Origin: Nitrospinaceae bacterium | GTDB lineage: Bacteria; Nitrospinota; Nitrospinia; Nitrospinales; VA-1 | DNA: 38,114 nt | Direction: 5' to 3' | Assembly (NCBI GenBank): GCA_029261515.1 | Contig: JAJDBE010000121.1 | Span: 1-38,114 of the forward strand | Shown here: in pieces, positions 7,451 through 16,318 of the stretch | How positions within the stretch are numbered: position 1 is the first letter of the stretch | How the letters are laid out: each line of letters opens with the position of its first letter | Translations under genes and position numbers: made by a program | Notes under the pieces: generated by a model | What the model was told of the DNA's origin: nothing | Databases searched by the model: none | What the model saw: only the letters and a program-made list of their open reading frames with translations

Positions 7451-9712
7451 ATGTTGTTGGAAATCGAACCCATTGAAAAGTTGTTTCAGTCTCTGGAAAA
7501 AAGTCACGACAGTGCCCGCAAAAACCTGGGCCGCCCGCTCACGCTCGTCGAGAAAATATTTTATTCCCATATGGAGCCGACCGACTACTCCAAATTGGAA
7601 CGCGGCGTTTCCGATGTGGCGTTAAAACCCGACCGCGTCGCCATGCAGGACGCGACTGCGCAGATGGCGATTCTACAGTTCATGTCGGCCAACATTCCCA
7701 AGGTTGCCGTGCCGACCACCGTCCACTGTGATCATCTCATTCAAGCCTATACAGGCTCTATGGCGGATCTCAAGGCTGCCGAGGAAACCAACAAGGAAGT
7801 CTATGACTTTCTCCGCTCGGCGGCAATGAAATACGGCATGGGCTTCTGGAAACCCGGCTCCGGCATTATCCATCAGGTGGTGTATGAAAATTACGCCGTT
7901 CCCGGAACCATGATGATCGGCACCGATTCCCACACCCCGAACGCTGGCGGATTGGGCACCATCGCCATCGGCGTCGGCGGCGCGGACGCAGTGGATGTCA
8001 TGACCGATCAACCGTTCATGACCAAAATGCCGAAACTGGTCGGCATCAAACTCAAGGGCAAGATGAGCGGCTGGACCGCTTCCAAGGATGTCATCCTGAA
8101 AGTGGCCACCATGCTGACCGTTAAAGGCGGCACCGGAAAAATTCTCGAATATTTCGGAGAAGGCGCGAAATCCTTGAGCGCCACCAGCAAGGGCACCGTC
8201 ACCAATATGGGCGCGGAAATCGGCGCGACGACCTCTGTCTTCGGATACGACGAGTCCATGGACCCGTATCTCCGGGCCACCGGACGAGCGCCTGTTGCGG
8301 ACCTCTGTAAGAAATACGCATCGTTCCTGCAATCCGATCCTGAAGTGGAAGCCGATCCGAAGAAGTATTACGACGAATATTATGAAATCGACCTTGCCAC
8401 GCTGGAGCCGCACATCGTCGGGCCGCACACGCCGGACCTTGGCCGCCCCGTTTCTGCAATGAGCAGTGAAGTCGATGAGAAAGGCTATCCGGAGAAATTG
8501 TCCGCGGCGCTCATTGGCTCGTGCACCAACTCCAGTTATGAAGATCTGACCCGCGCCAACAGCCTGGTCGTACAGGCCAAAAAAGCGGGAATCAAAGTGA
8601 AGTCCAATTTCATGGTCACCCCCGGCTCCGAGCAGATTTTTGAAACCATCAAGCGCGATGGCATTCTGCAAAGTTTTGAAGAAGTCGGCGCCACGGTCCT
8701 CGCCAATGCCTGCGGCCCCTGTATCGGCCAATGGAAGCGCGATGACGTTAAAAAGGGCGATAAGAACAGCATCCTCACGTCCTACAACCGCAACTTTGCC
8801 AAGAGAAACGACGGCAACCCGGAAACGCTGGGATTCATCAGCAGCCCGGAACTGGTCGTGGCGATGGCGTTTGCCGGGTCCATGAAGTTCAATCCCTTGA
8901 CCGATACGTTGAAGGATAAAGACGGCAAGGATTTTAAATTTCAGCCGCCCGTAGGCGAAGTGCTTCCGGCCAATGGTTACGCATCGAAAGACAGCGGTTA
9001 TGAATCACCGACGATGTCTGGTGAAGTCGTCATCGACCCCGCCAGTGAACGGCTGGCATTTCTCGACCCATTTCCCAAGCAGGACCCGGTTGCGGATTAC
9101 CAGGACCTCCCCGTTTTGCTCAAGGCTCAAGGGAAATGTACGACAGACCATATTTCCCAGGCTGGCCCGTGGTTGAAGTTCCGCGGTCATCTCGACAATA
9201 TCAGCAAGAATATGTTTCTGGGCGCTACTAACGCCTATACCGGTGAGACAGGAACCGGGAATCATCCCTTGAACGGAGGCCAAAAAGAGGTCGAACTCAA
9301 TCAGATCGCCCGCGATTTGAAGGGACAGGGCGTCGGTTGGGTGGCCTTTGGCGATGAGAATATTGGCGAAGGATCGAGCCGCGAGCACGCCGCCATGGAG
9401 CCAAGACACATGGGCGGCAGAGCGTTCGTCGCGAAGTCCTACGCACGCATCTTTGAGGCCAACCTGAAAAAACAGGGTATGCTGGCGTTCACCTTCTCCG
9501 ACAAAGAGGATTTCAACAAGATCCAGGAAAAAGACCGGATTTCCTTTGCAGGGCTGGATCAACTGGCTCCCGGCAAACCGGTCACCATGACGGTCAAGCA
9601 CGAAGACGGCTCGACGGAAAGCCTGACCGTGAACCATACACTAAACAAGGAACAGATCGAATGGTTCAATGCTGGATCGGCGCTCAACTACGTCGGCCAG
9701 CAAAAGAAGTAA
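7451..9712 (+). CDS. acn: Aconitate hydratase, mitochondrial type
   Basis: This 753-residue enzyme interconverts citrate and isocitrate through cis-aconitate in the TCA cycle, or in its reductive version. The three [4Fe-4S] ligands are present: Cys358 in GSCTNSSYEDL, and Cys421 and Cys424 in ACGPCIGQW, the same numbering as mammalian mitochondrial aconitase. Other family motifs are GTDSHTPNAGGLG, the swivel-domain GEGSSREHAAMEPR, and CTTDHIS. The length and N-terminus match the mitochondrial-type subfamily rather than bacterial AcnA (about 890 aa) or AcnB (about 860 aa). AAGGTG precedes the ATG. The gene is flanked by a long upstream gap and a strong terminator, so it is probably transcribed alone. 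Composition is typical of the window. Confidence 0.97.
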   Translation: MLLEIEPIEKLFQSLEKSHDSARKNLGRPLTLVEKIFYSHMEPTDYSKLERGVSDVALKPDRVAMQDATAQMAILQFMSANIPKVAVPTTVHCDHLIQAYTGSMADLKAAEETNKEVYDFLRSAAMKYGMGFWKPGSGIIHQVVYENYAVPGTMMIGTDSHTPNAGGLGTIAIGVGGADAVDVMTDQPFMTKMPKLVGIKLKGKMSGWTASKDVILKVATMLTVKGGTGKILEYFGEGAKSLSATSKGTVTNMGAEIGATTSVFGYDESMDPYLRATGRAPVADLCKKYASFLQSDPEVEADPKKYYDEYYEIDLATLEPHIVGPHTPDLGRPVSAMSSEVDEKGYPEKLSAALIGSCTNSSYEDLTRANSLVVQAKKAGIKVKSNFMVTPGSEQIFETIKRDGILQSFEEVGATVLANACGPCIGQWKRDDVKKGDKNSILTSYNRNFAKRNDGNPETLGFISSPELVVAMAFAGSMKFNPLTDTLKDKDGKDFKFQPPVGEVLPANGYASKDSGYESPTMSGEVVIDPASERLAFLDPFPKQDPVADYQDLPVLLKAQGKCTTDHISQAGPWLKFRGHLDNISKNMFLGATNAYTGETGTGNHPLNGGQKEVELNQIARDLKGQGVGWVAFGDENIGEGSSREHAAMEPRHMGGRAFVAKSYARIFEANLKKQGMLAFTFSDKEDFNKIQEKDRISFAGLDQLAPGKPVTMTVKHEDGSTESLTVNHTLNKEQIEWFNAGSALNYVGQQKK

Positions 9713-9735
9713 TTGTTTTAGAAAAAAGTTTCGAA

Positions 9736-9770
9736 GGGCTTATGGGGAAAACCCATAAGCCCTTTTTCTT
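9736..9770 (+). terminator. Rho-independent terminator of aconitase gene
   Basis: A perfect 11-bp stem (GGGCTTATGGG at 9736-9746 with CCCATAAGCCC at 9752-9762) encloses a 5-base loop and is followed by TTTTTCTT. It lies 24 bases after the aconitase stop and separates that gene from msrAB. Confidence 0.93.
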
Positions 9771-9989
9771 TGCAGTAGCCCTCCGCTTGATTTGCCCGCA
9801 AAATCGACTCAAAATCCCACCCTTTGGCCGAAAAAAACTCCAATTATTAATTATTTTTAATGTTCCCTTTGGGCCAATTAACCGTCTGTAAGCAATTCCC
9901 GGTTTCTTCGACTTTACCAGCGAATTGCGATGCGTTAATCTAGATAATCATCCGCGCAACTAACAGGCGTTTCATTAAGGAGAAGGAAA

Positions 9990-11123
9990 ATGATTAAGCG
10001 CTATTTACCCTGTTTAATAGTTTTTAGTTTTCTGGCGCTCATTCTGGTGAAGGTCAACGCGTCCTCGATGAATGAAAGCCGGAGCCAAAATACAGAAGCA
10101 AAAATGAGCGGCCAAAGTGCAATCGCCACCTTCGCCGGGGGATGCTTCTGGTGTATGGAACCTCCGTTTGAAAAGCTGGCCGGTGTGAAAAAAGTCGTTT
10201 CAGGATATACCGGGGGGCAAACAGCCAATCCGACTTATGAAGATGTCTCTTACGGTTCTACCGGGCATGTCGAAGCCGTGCAGATTCACTACAATCCAGA
10301 TCAGATTTCCTATAAGGATCTGCTGGAAGTTTTTTGGAGGAACATCGATCCTACAGATGCTGGCGGGCAGTTTGTCGACCGGGGCCATTCTTACATCACC
10401 GGGATTTTCGTTCACAATGAAGAACAACGAAAGCTGGCCGAAGCATCCAAGGCAGAGCTTGAAAAAAGCAAACGCTTCGACAAAAAAATTGTCACTATGA
10501 TCTCTGAGGCAAAAGAATACTATAATGCCGAAGAGTATCATCAGGATTATTACAAAAAGAACCCGGTGCGGTATAAATTTTACCGGCACCGATCAGGCCG
10601 GGATCAATTCATTGATAAACATTGGGGAAAGGAGCGGGAATACATGCCTATCAACGCATCCATGCAGGAAAGCAACGACAACTTTTCCAAACCCTCGGAT
10701 AGCGAACTGAAAGAAAAGTTGACGGCAATTCAATATAAAGTGACGCAAAAGGATGGTACGGAACCGCCATTTCAGAATGAATTTTGGGACAACAAAAAAG
10801 CCGGGATTTATGTGGACATCGTTTCCGGAGAAGCCTTGTTCAGTTCTAAGGACAAATTCGATTCGAAAACGGGGTGGCCGTCGTTTACCCGGCCTCTGGT
10901 CGAGGAAAACATTGTGACTCATACCGACAAGAGTTTTTTCATGGTCCGAACCGAGGTCCGGTCCAAACAGGGAGATTCTCACCTGGGACATATATTTAAA
11001 GACGGGCCGCAGCCAACGGGATTGCGTTATTGCATCAATTCCGCCTCGTTGCGCTTCATCCCTGCGGAAAAACTCAAAGAAGAAGGTTATGGGCAATTCA
11101 TTTCCCTGTTCCAAAAAGCTTAA
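9990..11123 (+). CDS. msrAB: Peptide-methionine sulfoxide reductase MsrA-MsrB fusion, exported
   Basis: The protein repairs oxidised methionine with both stereospecificities. Residues 1-25 are a signal peptide or membrane anchor, placing it in the periplasm. MsrA spans about 45-200 with catalytic Cys52 in [11 protein letters not shown], plus the GYTGG and GHVEAV motifs; it reduces Met-S-sulfoxide. MsrB spans about 235-370 with GWPSF, HLGHIF and catalytic Cys348 in RYCINSASL; it reduces Met-R-sulfoxide. The four zinc-binding cysteines of many MsrB proteins are absent, as in other A-B fusions. A strong AAGGAGAAGG site precedes the ATG. No thioredoxin-like domain is fused, so the electron donor must come from elsewhere. 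The next gene starts 13 bases downstream. Confidence 0.96.
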   Translation: MIKRYLPCLIVFSFLALILVKVNASSMNESRSQNTEAKMSGQSAIATFAGGCFWCMEPPFEKLAGVKKVVSGYTGGQTANPTYEDVSYGSTGHVEAVQIHYNPDQISYKDLLEVFWRNIDPTDAGGQFVDRGHSYITGIFVHNEEQRKLAEASKAELEKSKRFDKKIVTMISEAKEYYNAEEYHQDYYKKNPVRYKFYRHRSGRDQFIDKHWGKEREYMPINASMQESNDNFSKPSDSELKEKLTAIQYKVTQKDGTEPPFQNEFWDNKKAGIYVDIVSGEALFSSKDKFDSKTGWPSFTRPLVEENIVTHTDKSFFMVRTEVRSKQGDSHLGHIFKDGPQPTGLRYCINSASLRFIPAEKLKEEGYGQFISLFQKA

Positions 11124-11136
11124 AGGAGCTTGAAAT

Positions 11137-11970
11137 TTGATTTTCCGTTTCCGTCTGAATTGCACGTTGTCATTATTTTTATCTCTGTTTTATTTGTTGA
11201 CGCCGGGTTTTGCCTGGTCTGGGAATGCGGACGCAGGAGCCGCTAAACCTCCTGAAGGAATGGCATTCATCCCTGCGGGAGAATCGCTCCTGGGTTTCGA
11301 CCCGGACCAGGCTTACCGGCAATGCCTCAAGAATAATGACACCTGCAAGAAAAACTGGTTTCTCGATGAGGGGCCTGTCCATTCGGCGCAATTGGACGGT
11401 TTTTTTATCGATACCCATGAGGTAACGCAAAAAGAGTTTGCACGCATCATGGAGAAAAACCCTTCCGAATATACTGGAGCCGATCTTCCCGTAGAAAATG
11501 TCACCTGGCATGAAGCGAAGGACTATTGCCAGCGCCTGGGCAAACGCCTGCCCACTGAAGCGGAGTGGGAACGAGCTGCTAAAGGCGGAAAGGACTCGGT
11601 TTTTCCCTGGGGAGACGAGGTGAAATCAGGAAAAGCCAATTTCTGTGATACGCATTGCGATAAGCGATGGAAGGAAAATCACTTTGATGATGGTCACCGC
11701 TATACGGCTCCCGTGGGCAGTTTCCCGCCAAATGAATACGGACTTTATGATACCGCCGGAAATGTGTATGAATGGGTGATGGATTGGTATGAGGAAGATT
11801 ACTACACTAAAAAGCCGCGAAAAAACCCGAGAGGCCCTGACAACGGAAAGCTAAAAGTGATCCGCGGCGGATCATGGATCAACTATTCCGTTGGTGTCCG
11901 GCCTTCCGACCGCACCGACGCCAACCCCTCCAAGCGATTAAATTTCCTGGGGTTTCGCTGTGCCTTGTAA
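11137..11970 (+). CDS. Exported SUMF/FGE-fold protein (catalytic cysteines absent)
   Basis: Signal peptide about 1-27, then a formylglycine-generating-enzyme/SUMF fold (PF03781-type): MAFIPAGESLLGFDP, DEGPVHSAQLDGFFID, HEVTQKEFA, NVTWHEAKDYCQRLGKR, LPTEAEWERAAKG, YDTAGNVYEWVMDWY, KVIRGGSW and the terminal LGFRCAL. After RGGSW, where active FGE carries its two cysteines, the sequence is INYSVGVRPSDR with none. It therefore cannot make formylglycine in the known way and is more likely a binding or accessory member of the fold. The start is TTG, set by AAAGGAG in the spacer; no ATG exists in a suitable place. It forms a tight pair with msrAB, so a role in envelope oxidative repair is an inference from context. 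Confidence 0.88.
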   Translation: MIFRFRLNCTLSLFLSLFYLLTPGFAWSGNADAGAAKPPEGMAFIPAGESLLGFDPDQAYRQCLKNNDTCKKNWFLDEGPVHSAQLDGFFIDTHEVTQKEFARIMEKNPSEYTGADLPVENVTWHEAKDYCQRLGKRLPTEAEWERAAKGGKDSVFPWGDEVKSGKANFCDTHCDKRWKENHFDDGHRYTAPVGSFPPNEYGLYDTAGNVYEWVMDWYEEDYYTKKPRKNPRGPDNGKLKVIRGGSWINYSVGVRPSDRTDANPSKRLNFLGFRCAL

Positions 11971-12015
11971 ATTTCCAAACGGATATCATTAAGAACCCGC
12001 TTCCTGCCACGTGGC

Positions 12016-12225
12016 CTAATCGCCTTCCCACAGGCTTCTCAACCGTAATTCTTGTTCGATCGAAGACAGTTTTTTCCTGATCGTGTCTATTTTATTGTGA
12101 TTGGAAGCGTTGTTCTTTTCTATGCCGGCTTTCAACAGCTTTTCTGTCGCATCGAATAAACTCAACAGATCCTCATCGTCAAGATCTTCTAGATTCTGGG
12201 CACCCATAAGTTCGACATTCAACAA
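12016..12225 (-). CDS. Small acidic helical protein, 69 aa
   Basis: I do not recognise it. The sequence is predicted helical and probably amphipathic, with an acidic first half (NLEDLDDEDLLSLFD) and a mixed-charge second half ending RLRSLWEGD. There is no signal peptide or cysteine. No clear ribosome-binding site precedes the ATG at 12225; a second ATG six codons in (12207) is no better placed. It is the last open frame of the minus-strand envelope set and lies 55 bases after the SH3 mini-gene. Its protein-like composition supports it, but it could be a chance frame. Confidence 0.5.
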   Translation of the reverse strand: MLNVELMGAQNLEDLDDEDLLSLFDATEKLLKAGIEKNNASNHNKIDTIRKKLSSIEQELRLRSLWEGD

Positions 12226-12280
12226 AAGGTTATGAGGTTAAAACGAGGCACTTTGGTGAAAATTTATTGCCCGTCACGAT

Positions 12281-12496
12281 TTAACTAAAAGTTGGTTTTT
12301 GGCCTGTCAATCCCGGAATATCGACGGGGAGATGAAGCCACCCTTTTTTCTTGCCATTCCTCCAGGTGATCTGAATCCACTCGCCTTTTCTCTTCAACGG
12401 GTGAACCTTCGTCCCGCGATTCAAACGGTTGCAAACTTCTCCCCCTTCTTTAAGATAAACATACTGCGTTTTTTCTAATGTAATAACTCTTTCCAT
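12281..12496 (-). CDS. Small SH3-like domain protein, 71 aa
   Basis: The whole protein resembles one bacterial SH3 domain (SH3b): TQYVYLKEGGEVCNRLNRGTK, then KVHPLKRKGEWIQITWRNGKK and KGWLHLPVD, the usual order of small beta strands ending in the GW-L pattern. SH3b domains often bind peptidoglycan peptides or proteins, but this one lacks a signal peptide, so a cytoplasmic role is possible. It begins 9 bases after the stop of the M48 protease gene, which suggests co-translation; no good ribosome-binding site of its own is visible. Confidence 0.68.
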   Translation of the reverse strand: MERVITLEKTQYVYLKEGGEVCNRLNRGTKVHPLKRKGEWIQITWRNGKKKGWLHLPVDIPGLTGQKPTFS

Positions 12497-12505
12497 AAAA
12501 AAAAG

Positions 12506-13582
12506 TCAAGGAGAATTCGTCTGCAATTTTAAAGTTTTATTATCTTCATAGATCCCATCGCGAACCAGCTTGATCAATTCACCGGGAACCGGGGTACTGC
12601 TTTCCTTTCTTCCATTCAGCACCGAAATTTCCAGATCGCGCTGTTTGTCCTGCAACTCTTTTTCCGCGATGCTCTGCCAGGTGTCGCCGGCTTGAACTTC
12701 GTAGATATCGATGTACTGGGGTTCATACCGATTCGTGTCTCCGCGGTGGACCCGGCCTCCATAGGCCAATCCCTTTATCTTGGATAAGTAAACTTCCCGG
12801 TTGTGTTTCAGGTCTTTTTTATTCCGGCTCACCGAAGAAGCCATGAGTCCGGCTTTGATGATCCTGTCCTTGGTGTCGGGATGCGTTGCTTGAAAACTAT
12901 GGTAAGCCTGCCCCGTCATCACTTCCTGTTTGCGCAAATTGCGCAAAAAATCCACCAACCCTTCGGGGTCGTATCCGGATTCCGTGGAAGCCAACATTCC
13001 CTGAGCGTCCGATTCAAGCTCCGCTTCCCTGCCATAGCCGAGGTTGATTTGCTGGAACATGGCCGAACTCACAGCCAGCCACTGACCCGCATGTTTAGGG
13101 CTGGCAATGGCGCCTCCGATACTGAGAATTTGCGCCCCAATAGTTCGAACCATCATCTTGGCGCCGTGGTGAAGGGTCACATGCGCGATTTCATGACCGA
13201 TGACCCCTGCCAGCTCCGCTTCGCTGTTGAGAGTCACCAGCAGCCCGCGCGTCACATAGACATAACCTCCGGGAAGAGCAAAAGCGTTGATCTGAGAACT
13301 ATCCACTAGTTTGAAAAAGAAACGCCGGAATACTTTATCTGAAAGATCGGAAACCAGCTTTTGCCCGACCTGATTGACATAAAGCTGAAGCTCTTTATCC
13401 TGATATATTCCATACTGCTGAATGACCTGCTTGTCAGCGCCTTTGCCCATGGCCACTTCAGTTTCCAATGAGATAAAAGGGATAGAATGAGCGGATGGAG
13501 GGGAAAGAACAAAAATCCCCAGGGGAAGGAGGAGTAAAACACTCAAGAAAAGGGAAATGATGAAATGTCTTCTCAAAGACAT
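12506..13582 (-). CDS. M48 family metalloprotease, BepA-like, with C-terminal LysM-like domain
   Basis: An N-terminal signal peptide (about 1-32) is followed by a zinc metalloprotease domain. GHEIAHVTLHH gives the HExxH motif at residues 130-134, and the ELESD segment at 188-192 supplies the third ligand. This is the family of E. coli BepA (YfgC), which degrades or rescues misassembled outer-membrane proteins such as LptD. BepA has a C-terminal TPR domain. Here the C-terminus (about 292-345: YEVQAGDTWQSIA through PGELIKLV) looks instead like a LysM or TPR-SP1 type module that may bind peptidoglycan. It lies 22 bases after a YfgM-like TPR gene, so the pair is probably an envelope quality-control unit. 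Confidence 0.9.
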   Translation of the reverse strand: MSLRRHFIISLFLSVLLLLPLGIFVLSPPSAHSIPFISLETEVAMGKGADKQVIQQYGIYQDKELQLYVNQVGQKLVSDLSDKVFRRFFFKLVDSSQINAFALPGGYVYVTRGLLVTLNSEAELAGVIGHEIAHVTLHHGAKMMVRTIGAQILSIGGAIASPKHAGQWLAVSSAMFQQINLGYGREAELESDAQGMLASTESGYDPEGLVDFLRNLRKQEVMTGQAYHSFQATHPDTKDRIIKAGLMASSVSRNKKDLKHNREVYLSKIKGLAYGGRVHRGDTNRYEPQYIDIYEVQAGDTWQSIAEKELQDKQRDLEISVLNGRKESSTPVPGELIKLVRDGIYEDNKTLKLQTNSP

Positions 13583-13604
13583 AATCTATGCAGTGAATGA
13601 AATT

Positions 13605-14294
13605 TCAGGCTTGACCGGATAATTTTCGGATTCGGCTCTCTACGTTGTCCAGCTGAGAATGGCCTTGAAATTTGTTTTTAGCTTCGCGCAAAGTCAACAA
13701 AGCATTATTTTGATCTTTATTCAATTCATAACATCTTGCCAATCCGATATAAACCTGAAACAAGGGATACCCTTCGGAACCCTCAATAACGGACTTGTAA
13801 ACTTCGATCGCCTTACTGTAATCCTTTTTCCCTTCGTAAGACTGCGCCAAACCCGCTCGTGCCAGTTGATAGGGGATTTTTTCGCGGGCATTCCCATCCA
13901 GAATATCCTGGTAAAGGTCGATGGCTTTGTCGAACTGACCATTCTGGAAGTAACCTCCCGCCAGCAATAAATTGGCTCGTATTTTTTGCGGGCCTTCCTG
14001 AAACTCTCCGATCAGCTTCTCCATCTCAGGGATTGCCTCCTCGGGGGTTTTCGCCAATTTGTCGGTATGGACTTTCTCCACCTCGAAATACAATTGCTCC
14101 ATCCGCAGGGATTTCACTTGCTGGTTGTATTTGAATCCCCCGACCAGTACGAAAATTGCCAGAACCGCACCAGCAGAAATCAAAAGTGGAAGCCGGTGCT
14201 CCTCAAAAAATACAACCACTTTTTCACTGGTCGTCAAAAATTGATCCTGCTCTTTGAGAAGCTCTTTTCTGCTAACCTTGACACGCTTGGCCAT
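13605..14294 (-). CDS. TPR protein with N-terminal membrane anchor, YfgM-like
   Basis: A short basic N-terminus (MAKRVKVSRKELLKEQDQF) precedes a transmembrane helix at about 35-53 (LPLLISAGAVLAIFVLVGG). The remaining 175 residues form a series of TPR helices, for example YFQNGQFDKAIDLYQDIL and ARCYELNKDQNNALLTL. Architecture and length match the TPR_21 family of E. coli YfgM, a SecYEG-associated protein that works with periplasmic chaperones. Topology should be N-in with the TPRs in the periplasm. It heads a minus-strand set with an M48 protease 22 bases downstream. Family membership is fairly sure; partners are inferred. Confidence 0.85.
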   Translation of the reverse strand: MAKRVKVSRKELLKEQDQFLTTSEKVVVFFEEHRLPLLISAGAVLAIFVLVGGFKYNQQVKSLRMEQLYFEVEKVHTDKLAKTPEEAIPEMEKLIGEFQEGPQKIRANLLLAGGYFQNGQFDKAIDLYQDILDGNAREKIPYQLARAGLAQSYEGKKDYSKAIEVYKSVIEGSEGYPLFQVYIGLARCYELNKDQNNALLTLREAKNKFQGHSQLDNVESRIRKLSGQA

Positions 14295-14528
14295 AAGGTA
14301 AATACGGGAAATTAAAGGATTGTGAATTAAAGAGTTTCGGCGCTCTGAAATCTTTGGAAATCATTATGGGTCAATAGGTTGATTTCAATTTAAACATAAA
14401 GGAATACCCCATACAAGGCATTTTTCCGCGCCGTTTCCCGTGAAAATTGCATTAGGGTTCACGCTTTCCTTTCGCTATAATGCTTCAAAAAATAAGCGGT
14501 TAAACAATCAACCTCACGACCTTTTTGC

Positions 14529-15551
14529 ATGAACTCTGAAAAAATTGGAATTATTGGCGCAGGAAGCTGGGGAACGGCTTTGTCTCTCTTGCTTTCGGGA
14601 AAAGGGTACTCTCTCGATCTTTGGGTCTTTGAAGCGGATTTGTGTGAAAACCTGAAGACCCATCGGGAAAATACCGTTTTTCTTCCAGGGTTTTCCTTAC
14701 CGCCTGAAATCCACCCTACCCAGTCTCTGGAAAAGACGGTGCAGGACAAATCCATCGTCCTGCTGGTGGTGCCGACCCATGTCATGCGGGAAACCGTAAA
14801 AAAGATCAAGCCCTTTCTAAAACCCGGCTGCCTGCTCATCAACGCCAGCAAGGGCATCGAAAATGAAACCCTCTGCACCATACACCAGATTCTGGAGCAG
14901 GAACTGGACCAACCGCATTTTTCCGCCGCTATTTCAGGCCCCACTTTTGCCAAAGAGATTGCGAGCGGAACGCCTTCGGCGATGGTCGCGGCGGCGGATA
15001 CGCTGGAAACGGCAGAGCGCGTACGGGAGATTTTCTCAACACCCAAATCAAAAATTTTTACCAGCACCGACGTTCTCGGTGTCGAAATCGGAGGGGCATT
15101 AAAAAATGTCATCGCCATCGCTACGGGAATCTGTGATGGAATGGAGTTGGGATTCAATCCGCGTGCCGCGTTGATCACCCGCGGCCTGGTCGAAATCACC
15201 CGTATCGGCACCGCTCAGGGAGCGCGCCCGGAAACGTTTTCCGGCCTTTCGGGTATGGGTGATCTGGTTTTGACCTGCACCGGGGACTTGAGCCGCAACC
15301 GCAGTGTCGGAATCAAACTGGGCCAGGGACAAACGCTAAATGAAATCACCAAAAATATGAAGATGGTCGCCGAGGGGATCTGGACTGTCAAATCTGCGTT
15401 CGAGTTAAAAAATAAACTCGGCATTCAGGCATCGATCATCGAAGAAACCTACCGGGTGATTTACGAGGAAAAACCGCCGCAACAGGCTGTGAAAGATCTG
15501 ATGAATGTGGAAATCGACACGGAATTTTCCGGGGTGAAGGGTCTGCAATGA
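14529..15551 (+). CDS. gpsA: Glycerol-3-phosphate dehydrogenase [NAD(P)+]
   Basis: The enzyme reduces dihydroxyacetone phosphate to sn-glycerol 3-phosphate, the first backbone step of phospholipid synthesis, in the cytoplasm. The Rossmann motif IGIIGAGSWGTAL gives GxGxxG at residues 10-15. SGPTFAKE at 136-143, the catalytic Lys192 in GGALKNVIAIATG, and NPRAALITRG near 210 are all present. SGMGDLVLTC and TGDLSRNRSVG complete the family pattern. The length of 340 is normal. The stop overlaps the larB start by four bases (ATGA), so the two are translationally coupled. A TATAAT hexamer lies at 14476-14481 upstream, without a convincing -35 partner. Confidence 0.97.
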   Translation: MNSEKIGIIGAGSWGTALSLLLSGKGYSLDLWVFEADLCENLKTHRENTVFLPGFSLPPEIHPTQSLEKTVQDKSIVLLVVPTHVMRETVKKIKPFLKPGCLLINASKGIENETLCTIHQILEQELDQPHFSAAISGPTFAKEIASGTPSAMVAAADTLETAERVREIFSTPKSKIFTSTDVLGVEIGGALKNVIAIATGICDGMELGFNPRAALITRGLVEITRIGTAQGARPETFSGLSGMGDLVLTCTGDLSRNRSVGIKLGQGQTLNEITKNMKMVAEGIWTVKSAFELKNKLGIQASIIEETYRVIYEEKPPQQAVKDLMNVEIDTEFSGVKGLQ

Positions 15552-16318
15552 AACAGGAGGAATTGAAAAAAATCCTCGCCGACATTTCCACCCAGAAACT
15601 GAGTCCGGCAAAAGCGTTTGAAATTTTAAAAACCCTGCCTTATGAAGACCTGGAGTTTGCCCGAATAGATCATCATCGCCATTTACGCAGCGGACTCCCG
15701 GAAGTGATCTACTGCGCGGGTAAATCCCCGAAACAGGTGTTGACGATCGTTCAGAAAATGCTGAAAGCCCGCAGCGATATCCTCGCCACCAAGCTGGCCC
15801 CAGACGTTTTTAAGGGATTGAAACGACAATTACCTGCAAAGGCCAGTTATCACGAATCGTCGCAAACGCTGGTGATCCGGCATAAGAGAAAGCGTGAAAC
15901 CGCCGGCTTGATCGTGGTGGTCACCGCCGGGACTTCAGACATTCCGGTGGCTGAAGAAGCGGCCATCACGGCGGATTTACTGGGAAGCCGGGTGGAGAAA
16001 ATCTTCGATGTCGGCGTCGCCGGAATTCATCGTCTGCTCGACAAAATGGATCGGTTGCGCGAAGCCCGCGTGGTGGTCGCCGTCGCGGGGATGGACGGAG
16101 CGCTGGCAAGCGTCGTCGGCGGGCTGGTGGAAAATCCGGTCATCGCCGTCCCCACCAGCGTCGGATACGGCGCTTCCTTTAACGGCGTCGCGGCGCTTCT
16201 CACCATGCTGAACAGCTGCGCCGCGGGGATTGCCACGGTCAATATTGACAACGGTTTTGGCGCCGGCTGCATGGCGCACAAGATCAACCTTCTGGGTGAA
16301 CCCGAAGGTGAGCGATGA
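15548..16318 (+). CDS. larB: Nickel pincer cofactor biosynthesis protein LarB
   Basis: LarB carboxylates and hydrolyses nicotinic acid adenine dinucleotide to pyridinium-3,5-biscarboxylic acid mononucleotide, the first step to the nickel pincer cofactor of lactate racemase and related enzymes. The N-terminal helical part has the family pattern EFARIDHHRHLRSGLPEVIY. The C-terminal half is a PurE-like domain: VVTAGTSDIPVAEEAA, AGMDGALASVVGGL, VPTSVGYGASF, and NSCAAGI with Cys224, the conserved position of the reported covalent cysteine. Length is 256, as usual. It overlaps gpsA by four bases. No larC, larE or larA is next to it; they may be elsewhere. Its last 35 bases overlap the convergent epimerase gene. 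Confidence 0.95.
   Translation: MKQEELKKILADISTQKLSPAKAFEILKTLPYEDLEFARIDHHRHLRSGLPEVIYCAGKSPKQVLTIVQKMLKARSDILATKLAPDVFKGLKRQLPAKASYHESSQTLVIRHKRKRETAGLIVVVTAGTSDIPVAEEAAITADLLGSRVEKIFDVGVAGIHRLLDKMDRLREARVVVAVAGMDGALASVVGGLVENPVIAVPTSVGYGASFNGVAALLTMLNSCAAGIATVNIDNGFGAGCMAHKINLLGEPEGER

Noticed and set aside
7673-8731. 352-codon open frame antisense to aconitase
   Set aside because: It is a shadow of the strong aconitase coding pattern on the plus strand; its composition (rich in His, Arg and Gly) is typical of antisense frames.
9736-9770. Inverted repeat after aconitase as an insertion-element end
   Set aside because: The compact perfect stem with a T-tract right after a stop codon is fully explained as a terminator.
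9661-9891. 76-codon frame over the aconitase terminator
   Set aside because: It starts inside the aconitase gene and runs through an evident rho-independent terminator; no ribosome-binding site.
11137-11970. Formylglycine-generating enzyme for sulfatases
   Set aside because: The cysteines required after the RGGSW motif are missing and no sulfatase gene is nearby, so only the fold is called.
14447-14481. Promoter for gpsA with TTGCAT and TATAAT
   Set aside because: The two boxes are 23 bases apart, too far for a normal sigma-70 promoter, and no better -35 box is found for the good TATAAT.
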